This document shows positions 11,173-23,067 of a DNA stretch of 64,000 bases, piece after piece. Within the stretch, counting starts at the first letter, position 1, and each line of letters starts with the position of its first letter. A program made the translations under genes and the position numbers. The DNA is taken from NCBI GenBank assembly GCA_036946625.1, contig JAQIIU010000003.1, positions 1,189,961 to 1,253,960 on the forward strand. Direction: 5' to 3'. The notes under the pieces are model-generated. The model made no database searches, was not told where the DNA came from, and worked only from the letters and a program-made list of their open reading frames with translations. Origin of the DNA: Methylorubrum populi (GTDB lineage: Bacteria > Pseudomonadota > Alphaproteobacteria > Rhizobiales > Beijerinckiaceae).

Positions 11173-12636
11173 GTGACCGATCCCGCCGAAAGGACCCGGC
11201 GCGCCGCGGGTGCGTCGGCCGATCCGGGTTTCCCGGCATTGAAGGAGCGGGTGATCGCCCGCACCGGGCACGATTACTACGAGGACAAGGACGATCTGCT
11301 CTATGACCGCCTGCGCAAGCGCATGCGCACCCGCGGCGTCGCCGACTGCACCGCCTACCGCCTCCTGCTCGACGGTGCCGCTGGGCGGGAGGAATGGGCG
11401 GCGCTGGAGGCCGAGATCACCATCGGCGAGACCTTCTTCTTCCGCTACGCCGAGCAGTTCGCCGCCCTGCGCAAGACGATCCTGCCGGCATTGATCGAGG
11501 GGCGCGGTTCGATCCGCAGCCTGCGGATCTGGAGCGCGGGCTGTTCGACCGGGGCGGAGCCCTACTCCCTCGCCATCCTCGTGCACGACCTTCTCGGCGA
11601 GCGGCTCGCCGACTGGTCCGTGACCATCCTCGGAACCGATCTCAGCGCCGCGGCGCTGGCCACCGCCCGCGAGGCCGAGTACGGCCCCTGGGCCCTGCGC
11701 ACCCTGGACACGGAGGAGCGTGCCCGCTGGTTCCGCCGCACACCGGCCCGGCCGGGGCGGCCGCACGGCGGCTACGCCCTGCGCCCGGCCTTCCGCCGCA
11801 TGGTGCGGTTCGAGCGGCAGAACCTGATGAGCCTGATCGACGGGTCGGAGCGCGGACAGGACGTCTTCGACCTGATCCTGTGCCGCAACGTGCTGATCTA
11901 TTTCCGTGCCGATCACGTGAACCGGATCGTGCGGGCGCTGGCCGAGCGGCTCGACCCGCAGGGCTGGCTCCTGGTCGGACATGCCGAGCCCAACCCCGCC
12001 TTCTCCCAGTGGCTGCGGCCGGTGGCGCTGCCCGGAACGGTGGCCTACCGCCCGGCCGACACGCCGACGGCCGAGCCGCCGCCCGTGCCGATGCCTGCGA
12101 TTCCGGATGCCCTGCCGGTGCCGCTCTCCCTGCCGCAGGCCGAACCGGTCGCCACGGTTCCGGTGCCGGCCGCAACGCCGGCCGCCGTACCGATTCCCGT
12201 CCCGCCCGCCACGGACCATCCTCTGTCGCCGGGCGACCTGCTCGCCGAGATCCGCGTGCTCGCCGATGCGGGCGAGACCGCCCGGGCCTGGCGCCGGCTG
12301 CACGAGGCGATCGGCGGCTACGCCACCGATCCGGCCCTGCGCTACTACGAGGGGCTGCTCGCCCTCGACCTCGGGCGCGAGCGGGAGGCCGAGCGGGCCC
12401 TGCGCGGTGCCCTGTTCCTCGACCGCGGCTTCGTCATGGCGCATTTCCAGCTCGGCCTGCTGCTCGCCCGCGCCGGACGCACCGCGGAAGCCTCCCGCGC
12501 CCTCGACAACGCGCTGCGCCTCGCGCAAGGACTGCCCGCGGACACGGTTCTGCCGGAGGGAGACGGGGTGAGCGCCGCACGCTTGGCCGAGAGCGCACGC
12601 CGGGCTCTCGCTGGAATCGGGATCGGCGACGCATGA
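11173..12636 (+). CDS. cheR: CheR-type methyltransferase with C-terminal TPR region (WspC-like)
   Basis: 487 aa. The N-terminal helical CheR domain is followed by the SAM-binding domain with IWSAGCSTGAEPYSLA (motif I), FDLILCRNVLIYF and a GWLLVGHAE segment. It transfers methyl groups from S-adenosylmethionine to receptor glutamates. After a Pro/Ala linker (about 290-350) come TPR-like helices (ALRYYEGLLALDLGREREAE, MAHFQLGLLLARAGRTAEA), as in WspC. GTG start, 11 bases after the cheW stop. Its stop overlaps the next ATG as ATGA. Confidence 0.93.
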   Translation: MTDPAERTRRAAGASADPGFPALKERVIARTGHDYYEDKDDLLYDRLRKRMRTRGVADCTAYRLLLDGAAGREEWAALEAEITIGETFFFRYAEQFAALRKTILPALIEGRGSIRSLRIWSAGCSTGAEPYSLAILVHDLLGERLADWSVTILGTDLSAAALATAREAEYGPWALRTLDTEERARWFRRTPARPGRPHGGYALRPAFRRMVRFERQNLMSLIDGSERGQDVFDLILCRNVLIYFRADHVNRIVRALAERLDPQGWLLVGHAEPNPAFSQWLRPVALPGTVAYRPADTPTAEPPPVPMPAIPDALPVPLSLPQAEPVATVPVPAATPAAVPIPVPPATDHPLSPGDLLAEIRVLADAGETARAWRRLHEAIGGYATDPALRYYEGLLALDLGREREAERALRGALFLDRGFVMAHFQLGLLLARAGRTAEASRALDNALRLAQGLPADTVLPEGDGVSAARLAESARRALAGIGIGDA

Positions 12637-13208
12637 AGATCGGTCTCACCGCCGGAGCCGACCCGAAGGCGCGCACCGCCGCGCTGCTCGACGCGCGCGC
12701 CGCGGCCCTCGCCGGCCGCAGGGCGGCGCAGGAACGGCCGGTCGAGACGAGGGCCTATCTCGTCTGCGCCTGCGGAGCGGAGCGCTACGGCCTGCCGCTC
12801 GCGGCGGTCGCGGGCGTGAGCCCCGAGCGGCCCTGCACGGCCCTCCCCGGCGCGCCGCCGGCCTTGCGCGGCATCACCGCGGTGGCGGGCGCCATCGTCA
12901 GCGTGCTCGACCTCGCCGCCTGCCTCGGGCTCGACCGGTCGGCGGCCGATGGCGGCGGCCACGTGGTGCGCCTGCGCGGCCAGGAGCCGCCCGTCGCCCT
13001 CGCCGTCGACCGGGTGATCGGCATCGCCCGGATCGACGCCGCCCTCGCCGGGGCCGGCGCGTCGGGGGGCTCGGCGGGAAGCTCGGAGGGTTTGGGAGGC
13101 GGCCCGCTTCTGGGCTATGCCCCGCCCGGCTCGGACGGGACGGGAGACGTCCGCGAGGGTTTCTCGCTCGTCGATCCGCCGGCCCTGCTCGCCCGCTTCC
13201 TCGCCTGA
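12633..13208 (+). CDS. cheW: Second CheW-like coupling protein (WspD position)
   Basis: 191 aa. The CheW domain starts near residue 33 (TRAYLVCACGAERYGLPL) after a charged leader and includes LRGITAVAGAIVSVLDL and VALAVDRVIGI. Paired CheW genes flanking cheR are typical of Wsp clusters, one thought to couple the receptor and the other the kinase. Translationally coupled to cheR by a 4-base overlap. A Gly/Ser-rich stretch near residues 140-155 is unusual. Confidence 0.88.
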   Translation: MKIGLTAGADPKARTAALLDARAAALAGRRAAQERPVETRAYLVCACGAERYGLPLAAVAGVSPERPCTALPGAPPALRGITAVAGAIVSVLDLAACLGLDRSAADGGGHVVRLRGQEPPVALAVDRVIGIARIDAALAGAGASGGSAGSSEGLGGGPLLGYAPPGSDGTGDVREGFSLVDPPALLARFLA

Positions 13209-13257
13209 CCTCCCGCCTTCCGCCTTTCCCGCACCGCCTGCCGGAGTCCTGTCGCCC

Positions 13258-14934
13258 GTGTCGCTCTCGATCGGAAAACGCATCCTCCTCGGTTTCGTGG
13301 CGGCCAGCCTGATCGTGGCGGCGCTCGGGGCCTACGCGCTGCGCCAGATCGGCACCGTGCGCGACATGACCGATCTGATCGTCTCCCGCGACATCGGCGT
13401 GCTGCGCCAACTCGACGATCTCGGCAACGTCGCCCGCAACATGGGCCTCGTGCGCCGCAACGCGGTGATCGCGGTGCTGACGCAGGCGCAGGGCTCCTCA
13501 CCCAACCGGCAGGACGACTTCCTCGGGAGCTGGCGCCAGAACGTGTCCGAGCTGGAGCGTCTGCTCAACACGATCGCCGCCGAGGTGCGGGAGTACCGCG
13601 GCACCGCCATCTCGCCCGATCGCGTGACGGCCTGGACCCGGCTCGGCGTCGTCGTCGACGAGACCGGAGAGGCCTTCCGTCAGGTTCGCGGGGCGAGCGA
13701 GGTGCAGTTGCGCGCGGTCGACGCCCGGGACGTGGCGACGGTCGAGTCCAGGAACGACGAGATCAACCGGCTCCACGACAGCCTGCTGCGCAGCATCGCC
13801 AAGGCCCGCACGGCCCTCGACGGCGTGATCGGCGCCGGTCAGCGAAGCGTGGCCGACGTCTACGCCGACAGCCGCCTCTCCATCGCGATCACCGTCGCCG
13901 CCTCGATCCTGCTCTCGATCCTGGTGACGGTGCTGATCAGCCGCGCCGTGGTGCGCCCGCTGGAGGACGTGATGGGCTTCGTCGCGCGCATCGGCGCGGG
14001 CGACCTGACCGGGCGGCTGGAGCGGACCGGCGACGACGAGATCGGCCGTCTCGGGGCGACGCTCAACGAGATGGCGGCCGGATTGTCGGACCTCGCCCGC
14101 ACCAACCGCGCCGCGACCGCCGACCTCAACGCCGCGGCGGCCGAGATCCGCGCCTCGGCCCAGGAGCAGGCGGCGAGCGTCGAGGAGCAGTTCGCCGCCG
14201 TTCAGGAGACCGCGGCGACCGTGGACGAGATCACCCATTCCGGCGCGCAGATCTCGAAGCGCGCCACCGAGGTGATCGCCAGCGCCCAGGCCGCGGCGCA
14301 GACCGCCCGCTCGGGCCTGCGTGCGGCCACCGACACCGCCAAGGCCATGGAATCGATCCGCGAGCAGGGCGAGGCCGTGGCCGGCAACATCGTCGCCTTG
14401 AGCGAGCGGACACAGGCGATCGGCGAGATCATCGTCACCGTCAACGACATCTCCGAGCGCACCCACCTGCTCGCCCTCAACGCCGCCATCGAGGCGGCGG
14501 CGGCCGGGGAGGGCGGGCGCAGCTTCGCCATCGTCGCCGCCGAGATGAAGCTCCTGGCCGATCAGGCCAAGGCCGCGACCACCCAGGTGCGCGGCATCCT
14601 CGGCGAGATCCAGCGCGGCATCAATTCCTCGGTGATGCTGACCGAGGAGGCGGTCAAGCGGGCCGCCGCCGGCAAGTCCCGCACCGATTCGACGGTGCGC
14701 ACCATCGAGGAGATGGCCGCGCGGGTGGAGGAGGGCGTGCAGACCTTCCAGCAGATCGTGGCCTCGACCAACCAGCAGCAGCTCGGCATCGAGCAGGTGA
14801 TGGGCGCGCTCCAGAACATCCGGCAGGCGAGCCAGCAGACGGCGGCCGGCACCCGCGAGGTCGAGACGGCCTCGGCCAACCTGACGGAGCTGGCGCAGGG
14901 GCTGATGGCGCTGGCCGAGCGCTACCGGCTCTAG
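13258..14934 (+). CDS. Methyl-accepting chemotaxis protein (WspA position)
   Basis: 558 aa transmembrane receptor. TM1 is residues 8-28 (ILLGFVAASLIVAALGAYAL), then a four-helix-bundle periplasmic sensor of about 165 residues, TM2 near 200-222 (ASILLSILVTVLIS), HAMP, and a cytoplasmic signalling hairpin with the tip LLALNAAIEAAAAGEGGRSF. The GTG at 13258 is taken as start, with GGAG 12 bases upstream. The longer open frame from 13117 overlaps the previous gene and adds a Pro/Ser-rich leader not expected before TM1. No C-terminal CheR-tethering pentapeptide is seen. Confidence 0.93.
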   Translation: MSLSIGKRILLGFVAASLIVAALGAYALRQIGTVRDMTDLIVSRDIGVLRQLDDLGNVARNMGLVRRNAVIAVLTQAQGSSPNRQDDFLGSWRQNVSELERLLNTIAAEVREYRGTAISPDRVTAWTRLGVVVDETGEAFRQVRGASEVQLRAVDARDVATVESRNDEINRLHDSLLRSIAKARTALDGVIGAGQRSVADVYADSRLSIAITVAASILLSILVTVLISRAVVRPLEDVMGFVARIGAGDLTGRLERTGDDEIGRLGATLNEMAAGLSDLARTNRAATADLNAAAAEIRASAQEQAASVEEQFAAVQETAATVDEITHSGAQISKRATEVIASAQAAAQTARSGLRAATDTAKAMESIREQGEAVAGNIVALSERTQAIGEIIVTVNDISERTHLLALNAAIEAAAAGEGGRSFAIVAAEMKLLADQAKAATTQVRGILGEIQRGINSSVMLTEEAVKRAAAGKSRTDSTVRTIEEMAARVEEGVQTFQQIVASTNQQQLGIEQVMGALQNIRQASQQTAAGTREVETASANLTELAQGLMALAERYRL

Positions 14935-14958
14935 CGGTTCGCACGGGCCGCCCGCCGC

Positions 14959-17205
14959 ATGGACATCCGCCAGCAGCTTCTCGCCGCCTTCGAGGTCGAG
15001 CACCGGGAGCATCTCGACGCGATCCGCGCCGCCCTCGCGGCCGACGGTCCGGTCGATTGGCACGACGTGTTCCGCCGCGCCCACAGCCTGAAGGGGGCGG
15101 CCCGCGCCGTCGACCTGCCGCCGGTCGAGGCGGTGTCGCACCAGCTCGAAACCCTGTTCGAGCGCATCGGCACGGGCAAGCGTCCCCTCGACCGCGCGGC
15201 GCGGGCGGCGACCCATCTCGCCCTCGACCGGATCGAGGCCTACGTCGCCGCGAGCGCCACGGGGCACGCCGTGATGCCGGACGACGCGCTCGCCGCGCTG
15301 AACGCCTGCCTCGACCCGGCCGCGCCGGCCCCTGTTTCCCCGCCGCCGGATGACCCCGTCACCGCCCGGCCCGCCGCATCCGCGGCGGCGCCCACCGCCC
15401 CGGCGACGGCGGAGCCCGCGACGGAGCCGTCGCACGCGGTGCTGCGGGTGCCGGCCGCGGTGGTGGAATCGCTGTCGCGGGCGAGCCACGGCCTCTGGGC
15501 GGTTCTTCCCGGTCAGGCCGCGCTCGCCGAGCGGATCGCGCGCCTCTCGGCCAACGCGGGCGAGCTGCGCCGACGCACCGAAGCCGCCCGCCGCGTCTCG
15601 GGCGCGGCGGGCGCCGGAGAGGGCGAGACGGAGACCGCCGCCCTGCGCCGGGCGCTCGCCGGGATCGAGGCGGGGCTCGCCGCCCTGACGCGCGAGGCGT
15701 CCGATCTCGCGCAGGGGCACAAGGCCGCGGTGCTGTCGATCGAGACCGCGGCGCGGCGGCTGCGGGAGGAGACCGAGCGCCTCGCGCTGGTTCCCGCCGA
15801 GACCGTGTTCGGCGGCCTCGCCCGTGCGGTCCGCGACATGGCCCGGACCGACGGAGCGGAGGTGGAGGTCGCCACCCGCGGCCTCGACCTGCCGGTGGAG
15901 CGCTCCATGCTCCAGGCGCTCAAGGATCCGGTGCTGCACGCCCTGCGCAACGCCCTGAGCCACGGGGCGGAGAGCCCGGAGGCGCGCCGGCGGCTCGGCA
16001 AGCCGGCGGCCCTGTCGATCCAGCTCGGCGTCGAGGCTCGGGGCGGGCGGCTCGTGCTCGGCATCCACGACGACGGAAAGGGGCCGGATCTCGCGGCGAT
16101 CGAGGCGACCGGGCGCGCCCGCGGCCTGATCGCGCCGGGCGAGCGCCTCGACGCGGACGCGCTGCTCGCCCTGCCGTTCGAGCCGGGTTTCTCGACCGCG
16201 GCTGCGGTCGACGCCCTGTCGGGCCGCGGCATGGGCCTGTCCGTCGTCGCCGAGGTCGCGCGCGCCCTGCACGGGGAGGTGCGGCTCGCCCGCCGGACCC
16301 CGCACGGCACCTCGCTGATCCTCACCCTGCCGCTCTCGGCGGCCCGGCGCCCGGTGCTGATCGTCGAGGCGGGCGGTGCCCGCTACGCCCTTCCGAGCGG
16401 GGCGGCGGAAGCGCTCTCGCGGCTGGACCCGGCCTCGCTCGCGACGGCCGGGGGGCGTCCGGTGGCGCAGGTGCCGGGGGAGGGGAGCGAGACGCCGAGC
16501 CTGCCGTTCGCCGAACTGAGCGATCTGCTGGGCCTCGGCCCCGGCCGCGTGGAGGGCGCGACCGTTCCCGTCATCCGCCTGCGCGGGGCGCGGGGGCGCT
16601 GCCTGCTCGCGGTCGACCGGCTGGAGGAGGTGCGCACGCTCCTCGTCCTGCCCGCGCCCCCCATCGGCGTCGATCCGACCCTCGTCACCGGCACGGTGAT
16701 CCTCGGCACCGACACGCCGGTCCTGGTGCTCGACCCCGACGGGCTGATCGACCGCCTCGGCCGCGCCGGTCCGCGCCCGGTTCGGCCTCCGTCGAAAGGA
16801 CGGGCGGACGGCGACGGAACGATGCCGGAAAAGCGACGTTCGACGATTCTCGTCGTCGACGACTCGATCACGACCCGCACTCTGGAGAAGAGCATCTTGG
16901 AAGCGGCGGGCTACCGCGTGATCGTCTGCGTCGACGGGCAGGAGGCACTCGAGCGTCTCCGCGCGCGCCTCGACCCGGTCGATCTGGTCGTCGCCGACGT
17001 GGAGATGCCGCGGCTCACCGGCTTCGGCCTGGTCGAGGCCCTGCGGGCGGAGGAGGACTTCGCCCGCCTGCCGGTGGTGCTGATGACCTCGCGCGGCGAC
17101 GAGGAGGACGTGGCGCGCGGGCTCGCCCTCGGGGCCGACGCCTACCTGACGAAGCAGAAGTTCGATCAACGCGAATTGCTGGACACCATCGGTCAATTGC
17201 TGTGA
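14959..17205 (+). CDS. cheA: Hybrid CheA histidine kinase with C-terminal receiver (WspE-like)
   Basis: 748 aa. The Hpt domain carries the phosphorylated His42 in RRAHSLKGAARA. A Pro/Ala linker leads to the P3/P4 region with N-box HALRNALSHGAESPEAR, G1 GIHDDGKGPD and G2 SGRGMGLSVVAEVA. A CheW-like P5 domain follows, and then a receiver (about 625-748) with ILVVDDSITTRTLEK, phospho-Asp in LVVADVEMPRLTG and Lys in YLTKQKFDQ. CheA-REC fusion is the layout of WspE. No CheY gene is nearby, so this receiver or the downstream ones must take the phosphate. Stop overlaps cheB as GTGA. Confidence 0.95.
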   Translation: MDIRQQLLAAFEVEHREHLDAIRAALAADGPVDWHDVFRRAHSLKGAARAVDLPPVEAVSHQLETLFERIGTGKRPLDRAARAATHLALDRIEAYVAASATGHAVMPDDALAALNACLDPAAPAPVSPPPDDPVTARPAASAAAPTAPATAEPATEPSHAVLRVPAAVVESLSRASHGLWAVLPGQAALAERIARLSANAGELRRRTEAARRVSGAAGAGEGETETAALRRALAGIEAGLAALTREASDLAQGHKAAVLSIETAARRLREETERLALVPAETVFGGLARAVRDMARTDGAEVEVATRGLDLPVERSMLQALKDPVLHALRNALSHGAESPEARRRLGKPAALSIQLGVEARGGRLVLGIHDDGKGPDLAAIEATGRARGLIAPGERLDADALLALPFEPGFSTAAAVDALSGRGMGLSVVAEVARALHGEVRLARRTPHGTSLILTLPLSAARRPVLIVEAGGARYALPSGAAEALSRLDPASLATAGGRPVAQVPGEGSETPSLPFAELSDLLGLGPGRVEGATVPVIRLRGARGRCLLAVDRLEEVRTLLVLPAPPIGVDPTLVTGTVILGTDTPVLVLDPDGLIDRLGRAGPRPVRPPSKGRADGDGTMPEKRRSTILVVDDSITTRTLEKSILEAAGYRVIVCVDGQEALERLRARLDPVDLVVADVEMPRLTGFGLVEALRAEEDFARLPVVLMTSRGDEEDVARGLALGADAYLTKQKFDQRELLDTIGQLL

Positions 17206-18286
17206 ACGGGGGAAGCGAGCTTTCGTCGCGGGTGCGCGTGCTGGTGGTCGAGGATTCGCTCGTCGTGCGGATCCTCCTGACCCACATCATCGCCCGCGAC
17301 CCGCGGCTGGAACTGGCCGGTGCGGTCGAGTCCGGCGAGGCGGCGCTGGCCGCCATCGAGACCGTGCGGCCCGACGTGGTCTCGATGGACATCCGCCTGC
17401 CCGGCATCGACGGGCTGGAGACGACGCGGCGGATCATGGCGAGCCGGCCGACGCCGATCGTGGTCATCGCCGATTCGGTCGAGGACGCCTCGCTCAGGAT
17501 CTCGATGAACGCCCTGCGGGCCGGGGCGCTCTCGGTGGTCGAGAAGCCGGTCGCCACCACGAACGACGGCTACGAGGCGGTCGCCGGCCAGATCTGCACG
17601 CAACTGCGCATCATGGCCGCGGTCCCGGTGATCCGCCGCCGGCCGATCGGTGCGGAGTGGAATGCGCGCAAGGCCGGTCCCGCGCCCGAGTCGTTGCCGT
17701 CCTTCGAACCGGAGGCCGCCCCGAGCGTGCTGGCGGTGGCCGCCTCGACCGGCGGTCCGCCGGCGCTCGCCAAGGTGCTCGGCGGGTTGACGGCGGATTT
17801 TCCGCTTCCGGTGCTCCTCGTCCAGCACATGGGCGCGGCCTTCATGGACGGATTCGCCGATTGGCTCGACGGCGTGGTGCCGCTGCCGGTCGGGGTGGCG
17901 CGGGACGGCCAGACCATGCAGCCCGGCCACGTCTACGTGGCGCCCGGCGACCGACATCTCGAACTCGGCGCGAACGGCACCCTGCGGGTCGGCGACGCCG
18001 CCCTCGTCGGCGGCCAGCGCCCGGCGGCCACCGTGCTGTTCCGCTCGGTCGCCCGGCAGGCGGGGCCGCAGGGCATCGGCGTGCTGCTCACCGGCATGGG
18101 CGAGGACGGCGCGCAGGGCCTGCTCGACATGCGCCGGGCCGGCGCCGCCACGGTGGCCGAGCACGAGAGCAGCGCGGTCGTCTACGGCATGCCGGCGGCG
18201 GCGGTGCGGCTCAACGCGGCCGCCCGCGTGCTGCCGATCGACCAGGTGGCGCCGCATCTCGTCCGGCTCGCACAGCGGAGGCCGGC

Positions 18287-18290
<4 letters not shown>
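17202..18290 (+). CDS. cheB: CheB methylesterase response regulator (WspF-like)
   Basis: 362 aa. N-terminal receiver (VLVVEDSLVVR, phospho-Asp in VVSMDIRLPGIDG, Lys in VVEKP) and C-terminal methylesterase with catalytic Ser in AASTGGPPAL, His in VQHMG and Asp in GMGEDGAQG. It removes methyl groups from the MCP, opposing CheR, and competes for CheA phosphate. GTG start overlaps the cheA stop; its own stop overlaps the next ATG. All catalytic residues are present, so it should be active. Confidence 0.95.
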
Positions 18291-20004
<1,714 letters not shown>

Positions 20005-20008
<4 letters not shown>

Positions 20009-21873
20009 GCAAAGGCACGATCCTGGCCGTCGATGACGAGCCGGACATCCTGATCGCTCTGGAGGATCTGTTCGAGGACGAGTACCGGGTGCTCACCTCG
20101 GCCAAGCCCGAGGAGGCGCTGGAGATGCTCCGCGCCGATCCCGACATCGCGGTGGTCGTCTCCGACCAGCGCATGCCGGGCATGACCGGTGACGCCCTGC
20201 TCGCCGAGGCCCGGAGTTTCCACGAGGCGCAGGCGATCCTGCTGACCGGCTACGCCGACATCTCGGCGGTGATCGCCGCGCTCAACCGCGGCGGCATCAT
20301 CGGCTACGTCGCCAAGCCGTGGGACCCGACGCTGCTGCGCGCCACCGTGCGCAACGCCTACGATCGCCACCGCCTGGGCCGCGACCTCGCCACCGAGCGC
20401 GCCCTGCTGCGCGGCCTGCTCGACCATGCCGAGGAGGCGATCTCGTTCAAGGACGCGAAGGGGCGCTTCGTGCGCCTCAACGCCCGCAAGGCCGCCCTCG
20501 TCGGCGCCGCGGTCGAGGCCTGCCTCGGTCGTACCGAGACCGAGATCGCCGGAACGTCCGAGGCCCGCGAGGCGGAGGCCGCCGACGGCCGGGCGATCGC
20601 GGCCGGGGAGGCGGGCTCGACGGTGATCGCCCGCGGCGCGCTCGGTGCCGAGCGCTGGTCGCACGTCATCCGCGTGCCGATCCGCGGCGGCGCCGGAGAG
20701 GTCACCCACCTCGCGACGATCGAACGCGACGTCACCGAGCAGAAGAGCCTGGAGGCGCGGCTGCGCCAGTCCGACAAGATGCAGGCGCTCGGCACGCTGG
20801 CCGGCGGCATCGCCCACGATTTCAACAACCTGCTCACCGCGATCCTCGGCAGCCTCGAACTGGTCGGTCCGAAGATCGCCGACCAGCCCCGGGTCAAGCG
20901 CCTCGTCGACAACGCCACCGGCGCCGCGCAGCGCGGCTCGGCGCTGACCAAGCGGCTCCTGAGCTTCAGCCGCTCCAACGACGCCCATGCCCGTCCGGTC
21001 GATCCGAACGCCTTGATCGAGGGCATGAGCGCCCTGTTCGGGTCGAGCCTCGGCAGCTTCGTGCGGGTCGAGCGGAATCTGGAACCCGACATGCCCTTCG
21101 CGCTGGTCGATCCCGACCAGCTCGAACTGGCGATCCTCAACCTCTGCATCAACGCCCGCGACGCGATGCCGGACGGCGGCACCGTCACCATCTCGACCCG
21201 CAGGGCCGAGATCCACGACGATCCCGACCTCGAGCCCGGCACCTACGCGGTCGTCACGGTGGCCGACGAGGGCACCGGCATCCCGCCGGAGATCCTGGAG
21301 CGGGTCTGCGAGCCGTTCTTCACCACCAAGGCGGTGGGTCAGGGCACGGGGCTCGGCCTCGCCATGGTGTTCGGCCTCGCCCAGCAGGCGGGCGGACGCC
21401 TGCGCATCACCAGCGAAGTCGGACAGGGCACCCGGATCGAGCTGTCACTGCCGCGGGCCGACGGCGCCGCGGAGGGCACCGAGATTCCTGCCGCCCCGGC
21501 CGTCCCCGCAGCGGCCGGTCCGGCCCGCATCCTCGTGGTCGACGACGACGCCGAGGTCCGGCACGTCACCGCCTCCTTCCTCAACGATTTCGGCTACACC
21601 GAGACCGAAGCCTCGGACGGGCGCGCCGCGCTCGCCCTGATGGAGCAGGGCCACAGCTTCGACCTCGTGGTGGCCGACCTCGCCATGCCGGGCATGACCG
21701 GCGTGGAACTCGCCACCGCGATCCGGCAGCGCTTCTCCGGCGTGCCGGTGCTGCTGCTGACGGGCCATGCCGAGGCGGTGCAGATCCCCGACGACCTGCC
21801 GGTGATGACGAAGCCCTTCGCCTCGGCCGAACTCGCCGCGCGGGTCTCGCAGCTTCTGGAAACCACGGCCTGA
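20005..21873 (+). CDS. REC-PAS-histidine kinase-REC hybrid
   Basis: 622 aa soluble hybrid. N-terminal receiver (ILAVDDEPDIL, Asp in VVVSDQRMPGMTG, Lys in YVAKPWDP), PAS domain about 135-250 (LLDHAEEAISFKDAKGRFVR), H-box LGTLAGGIAHDFNNLLTAIL, HATPase (LNLCINARDAMPDGG, DEGTGIPPE, GQGTGLGLAM) and a C-terminal receiver (ILVVDDDAEVRH, Asp in VVADLAMPGMTG). Last gene of the chemosensory operon, starting inside the stop of the preceding kinase. The final output partner is not in the window. Confidence 0.92.
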
Positions 21874-22051
21874 GATCGTTTCCGATTGATCGCTTCGGGT
21901 TTCGCCCCCCCCTCCGTCATCGCGAGCGGCCGCGAAGCGATCCAGGGCGCGACAGGTCCGGAAAGGACGCGCCCTGGTTTGCCACGGCTTCGCCTCGCAA
22001 GGACGTAGGACAAGCCGAACTCATCAACCGGATTCGTATGAGATCGTTTCC
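21874..22051. repeat. Repeat family A, long copy 1
   Basis: Starts one base after the stop of the terminal kinase gene. It carries GATCGCTTCGGGTTT, CCGTCATCGCGAG, GCGAAGCGATCCAGGGCGCG, AGGTCCGGAAAGG and GCTTCGCCTCGCAAGGACG, in the same order as copies at 49278 and (inverted) 54047. The remaining bases up to 22182 hold the shared block ccggcgaat...catccggcctgcg also seen near 3080. No gene is present in this gap. Confidence 0.8.
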
Positions 22052-22182
22052 CGTTTTCGTCGTTGCAGAGCAGGCGGATCGTGGAAGCGATCGAGGGGAG
22101 CCCGTCATGGCTTCGCCTGACGGGATACGGCCGGCGAATGGTTTTGGATGACGCGAGCGCCTCATCCGGCCTGCGGCGACGC

Positions 22183-22187
22183 CAACC
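22183..22187. repeat. Target-site duplication, left copy (CAACC)
   Basis: CAACC directly precedes the left terminal repeat and is repeated at 24675-24679 directly after the right one. An intact 5-base duplication indicates a transposition event not yet blurred by mutation. Confidence 0.85.
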
Positions 22188-22225
22188 GGGGGCCGGTGAG
22201 AGGAAGGTCGAAAACGTACGCTAAG
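22188..22225 (+). repeat. Left 38-base terminal inverted repeat of the Tn3-type element
   Basis: Begins GGGGGCCGGTGAGAGG and ends AAAACGTACGCTAAG. Compared with the reverse complement of the right end it differs only at positions 10, 11, 18, 22 and 24. GGGG outside and TAAG inside is the Tn3-family pattern. Confidence 0.88.
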
Positions 22226-22393
22226 GCCCGCCGTTTGCGGCCCATAGATGGCGTTACGGGTTAGGTGACGCGGATCGGCCGCGATCGAGCAAAACCGGCG
22301 ATTGTCACTCAAACGCCCGTTTGCGGAGCGTCACAGCCGCGATCGGCAGCGGGACCGACAACACGACCACGACATTGGGTTCGGGCGGTAGCG

Positions 22394-22825
22394 TCAGGCC
22401 TGCGCGACCTTGCGGGGGCGACCGCCCTTCGCGCCGTTTGCACGCGCCGCTGCGGCCTTTGCCGGCGAGGTCGCCTGACCGGCACGGCGCGCCAGCTCCC
22501 GCGTCATCCAGGCGCGGGTGCCGAATACGCCGGACACCAGTGCCGGCACGTAGAGGTCGGCATCCAGCGCCGGCCAATGAAGGTTGAAGCCGAGGCCATC
22601 AACCTCGACGCCGGCGAGCTGATCGTCGGTTGCGCCGTTGAGGTCCTGCACGAGCTGGGCCGGGAAGGCATAGGCGCAGCCGTTGGTGAGGTCGATCACC
22701 ACCCGGCCGGTCGCACGATCGTAGCGGGCTTCCGCCGCCCGCATCGCCGTCTCCATCAACTCGCGTCCGCGTGCTTCCGCCGCGTCGAACCGGGCTTCCT
22801 GCTGCGGGTCAGTCTTGTGAGCCAT
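22394..22825 (-). CDS. DUF2442 domain protein, partner of a DUF4160 protein
   Basis: 143 aa. An N-terminal helical leader (about 1-35) precedes the DUF2442 fold with ARYDRATGRVVIDLTNGCAY and FPAQLVQDL. The C-terminus GAKGGRPRK is basic, as in many homologues, and could contact DNA. It overlaps the upstream DUF4160 gene by 17 bases, so the two are co-translated. Such pairs are widespread on mobile DNA and have a toxin-antitoxin-like layout, but no activity is established here. Cargo of the Tn3-type element. Confidence 0.85.
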   Translation of the reverse strand: MAHKTDPQQEARFDAAEARGRELMETAMRAAEARYDRATGRVVIDLTNGCAYAFPAQLVQDLNGATDDQLAGVEVDGLGFNLHWPALDADLYVPALVSGVFGTRAWMTRELARRAGQATSPAKAAAARANGAKGGRPRKVAQA

Positions 22826-23057
22826 GAATCTTCTCCCACTCGGCGAGGAAATGCGCCTGATGCTCCGCCACCTGGTTCATCAGCCGACGCATGTCGGAGC
22901 GCTTGATGCCGATGCTATAGACCTCTTCCGGCCTGCCTTCCGCGCCAAGGAGATTGACCTTGGCCTGTCCCGCTCCGGTGATGTGGACATGGGCGGGTTC
23001 GTGATCGAGCGTGTAGATCACGAACCGGAAGCCGTGGGCGCGGTGAACGACAACCAT
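22809..23057 (-). CDS. DUF4160 domain protein
   Basis: 82 aa. The core has the DUF4160 pattern: FRFVIYTLDHEPAHVHITG, acidic and His residues that look catalytic, then a C-terminal helix (MRRLMNQVAEHQAHFLAEW). First gene of the pair with DUF2442. No clear Shine-Dalgarno precedes the ATG; a TTATAT box and a perfect palindrome sit immediately upstream, so a very short or leaderless transcript is likely. Small size, overlap with its partner and an adjacent operator suggest an autoregulated two-gene module. Confidence 0.85.
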   Translation of the reverse strand: MVVVHRAHGFRFVIYTLDHEPAHVHITGAGQAKVNLLGAEGRPEEVYSIGIKRSDMRRLMNQVAEHQAHFLAEWEKIHGSQD

Positions 23058-23067
23058 GCCTGCATAT

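Noticed and set aside
13498..17196. A 1232-codon open frame on the minus strand
   Set aside because: Exact shadow of the MCP and CheA genes, which have complete domains and coupled starts.
22226..22393. Possible resolution (res) site inside the left end of the Tn3-type element
   Set aside because: GTGACGC and GCGTCAC form an inverted pair near 22264 and 22327, but there is no resolvase gene and the three-subsite layout of a res site is not evident.
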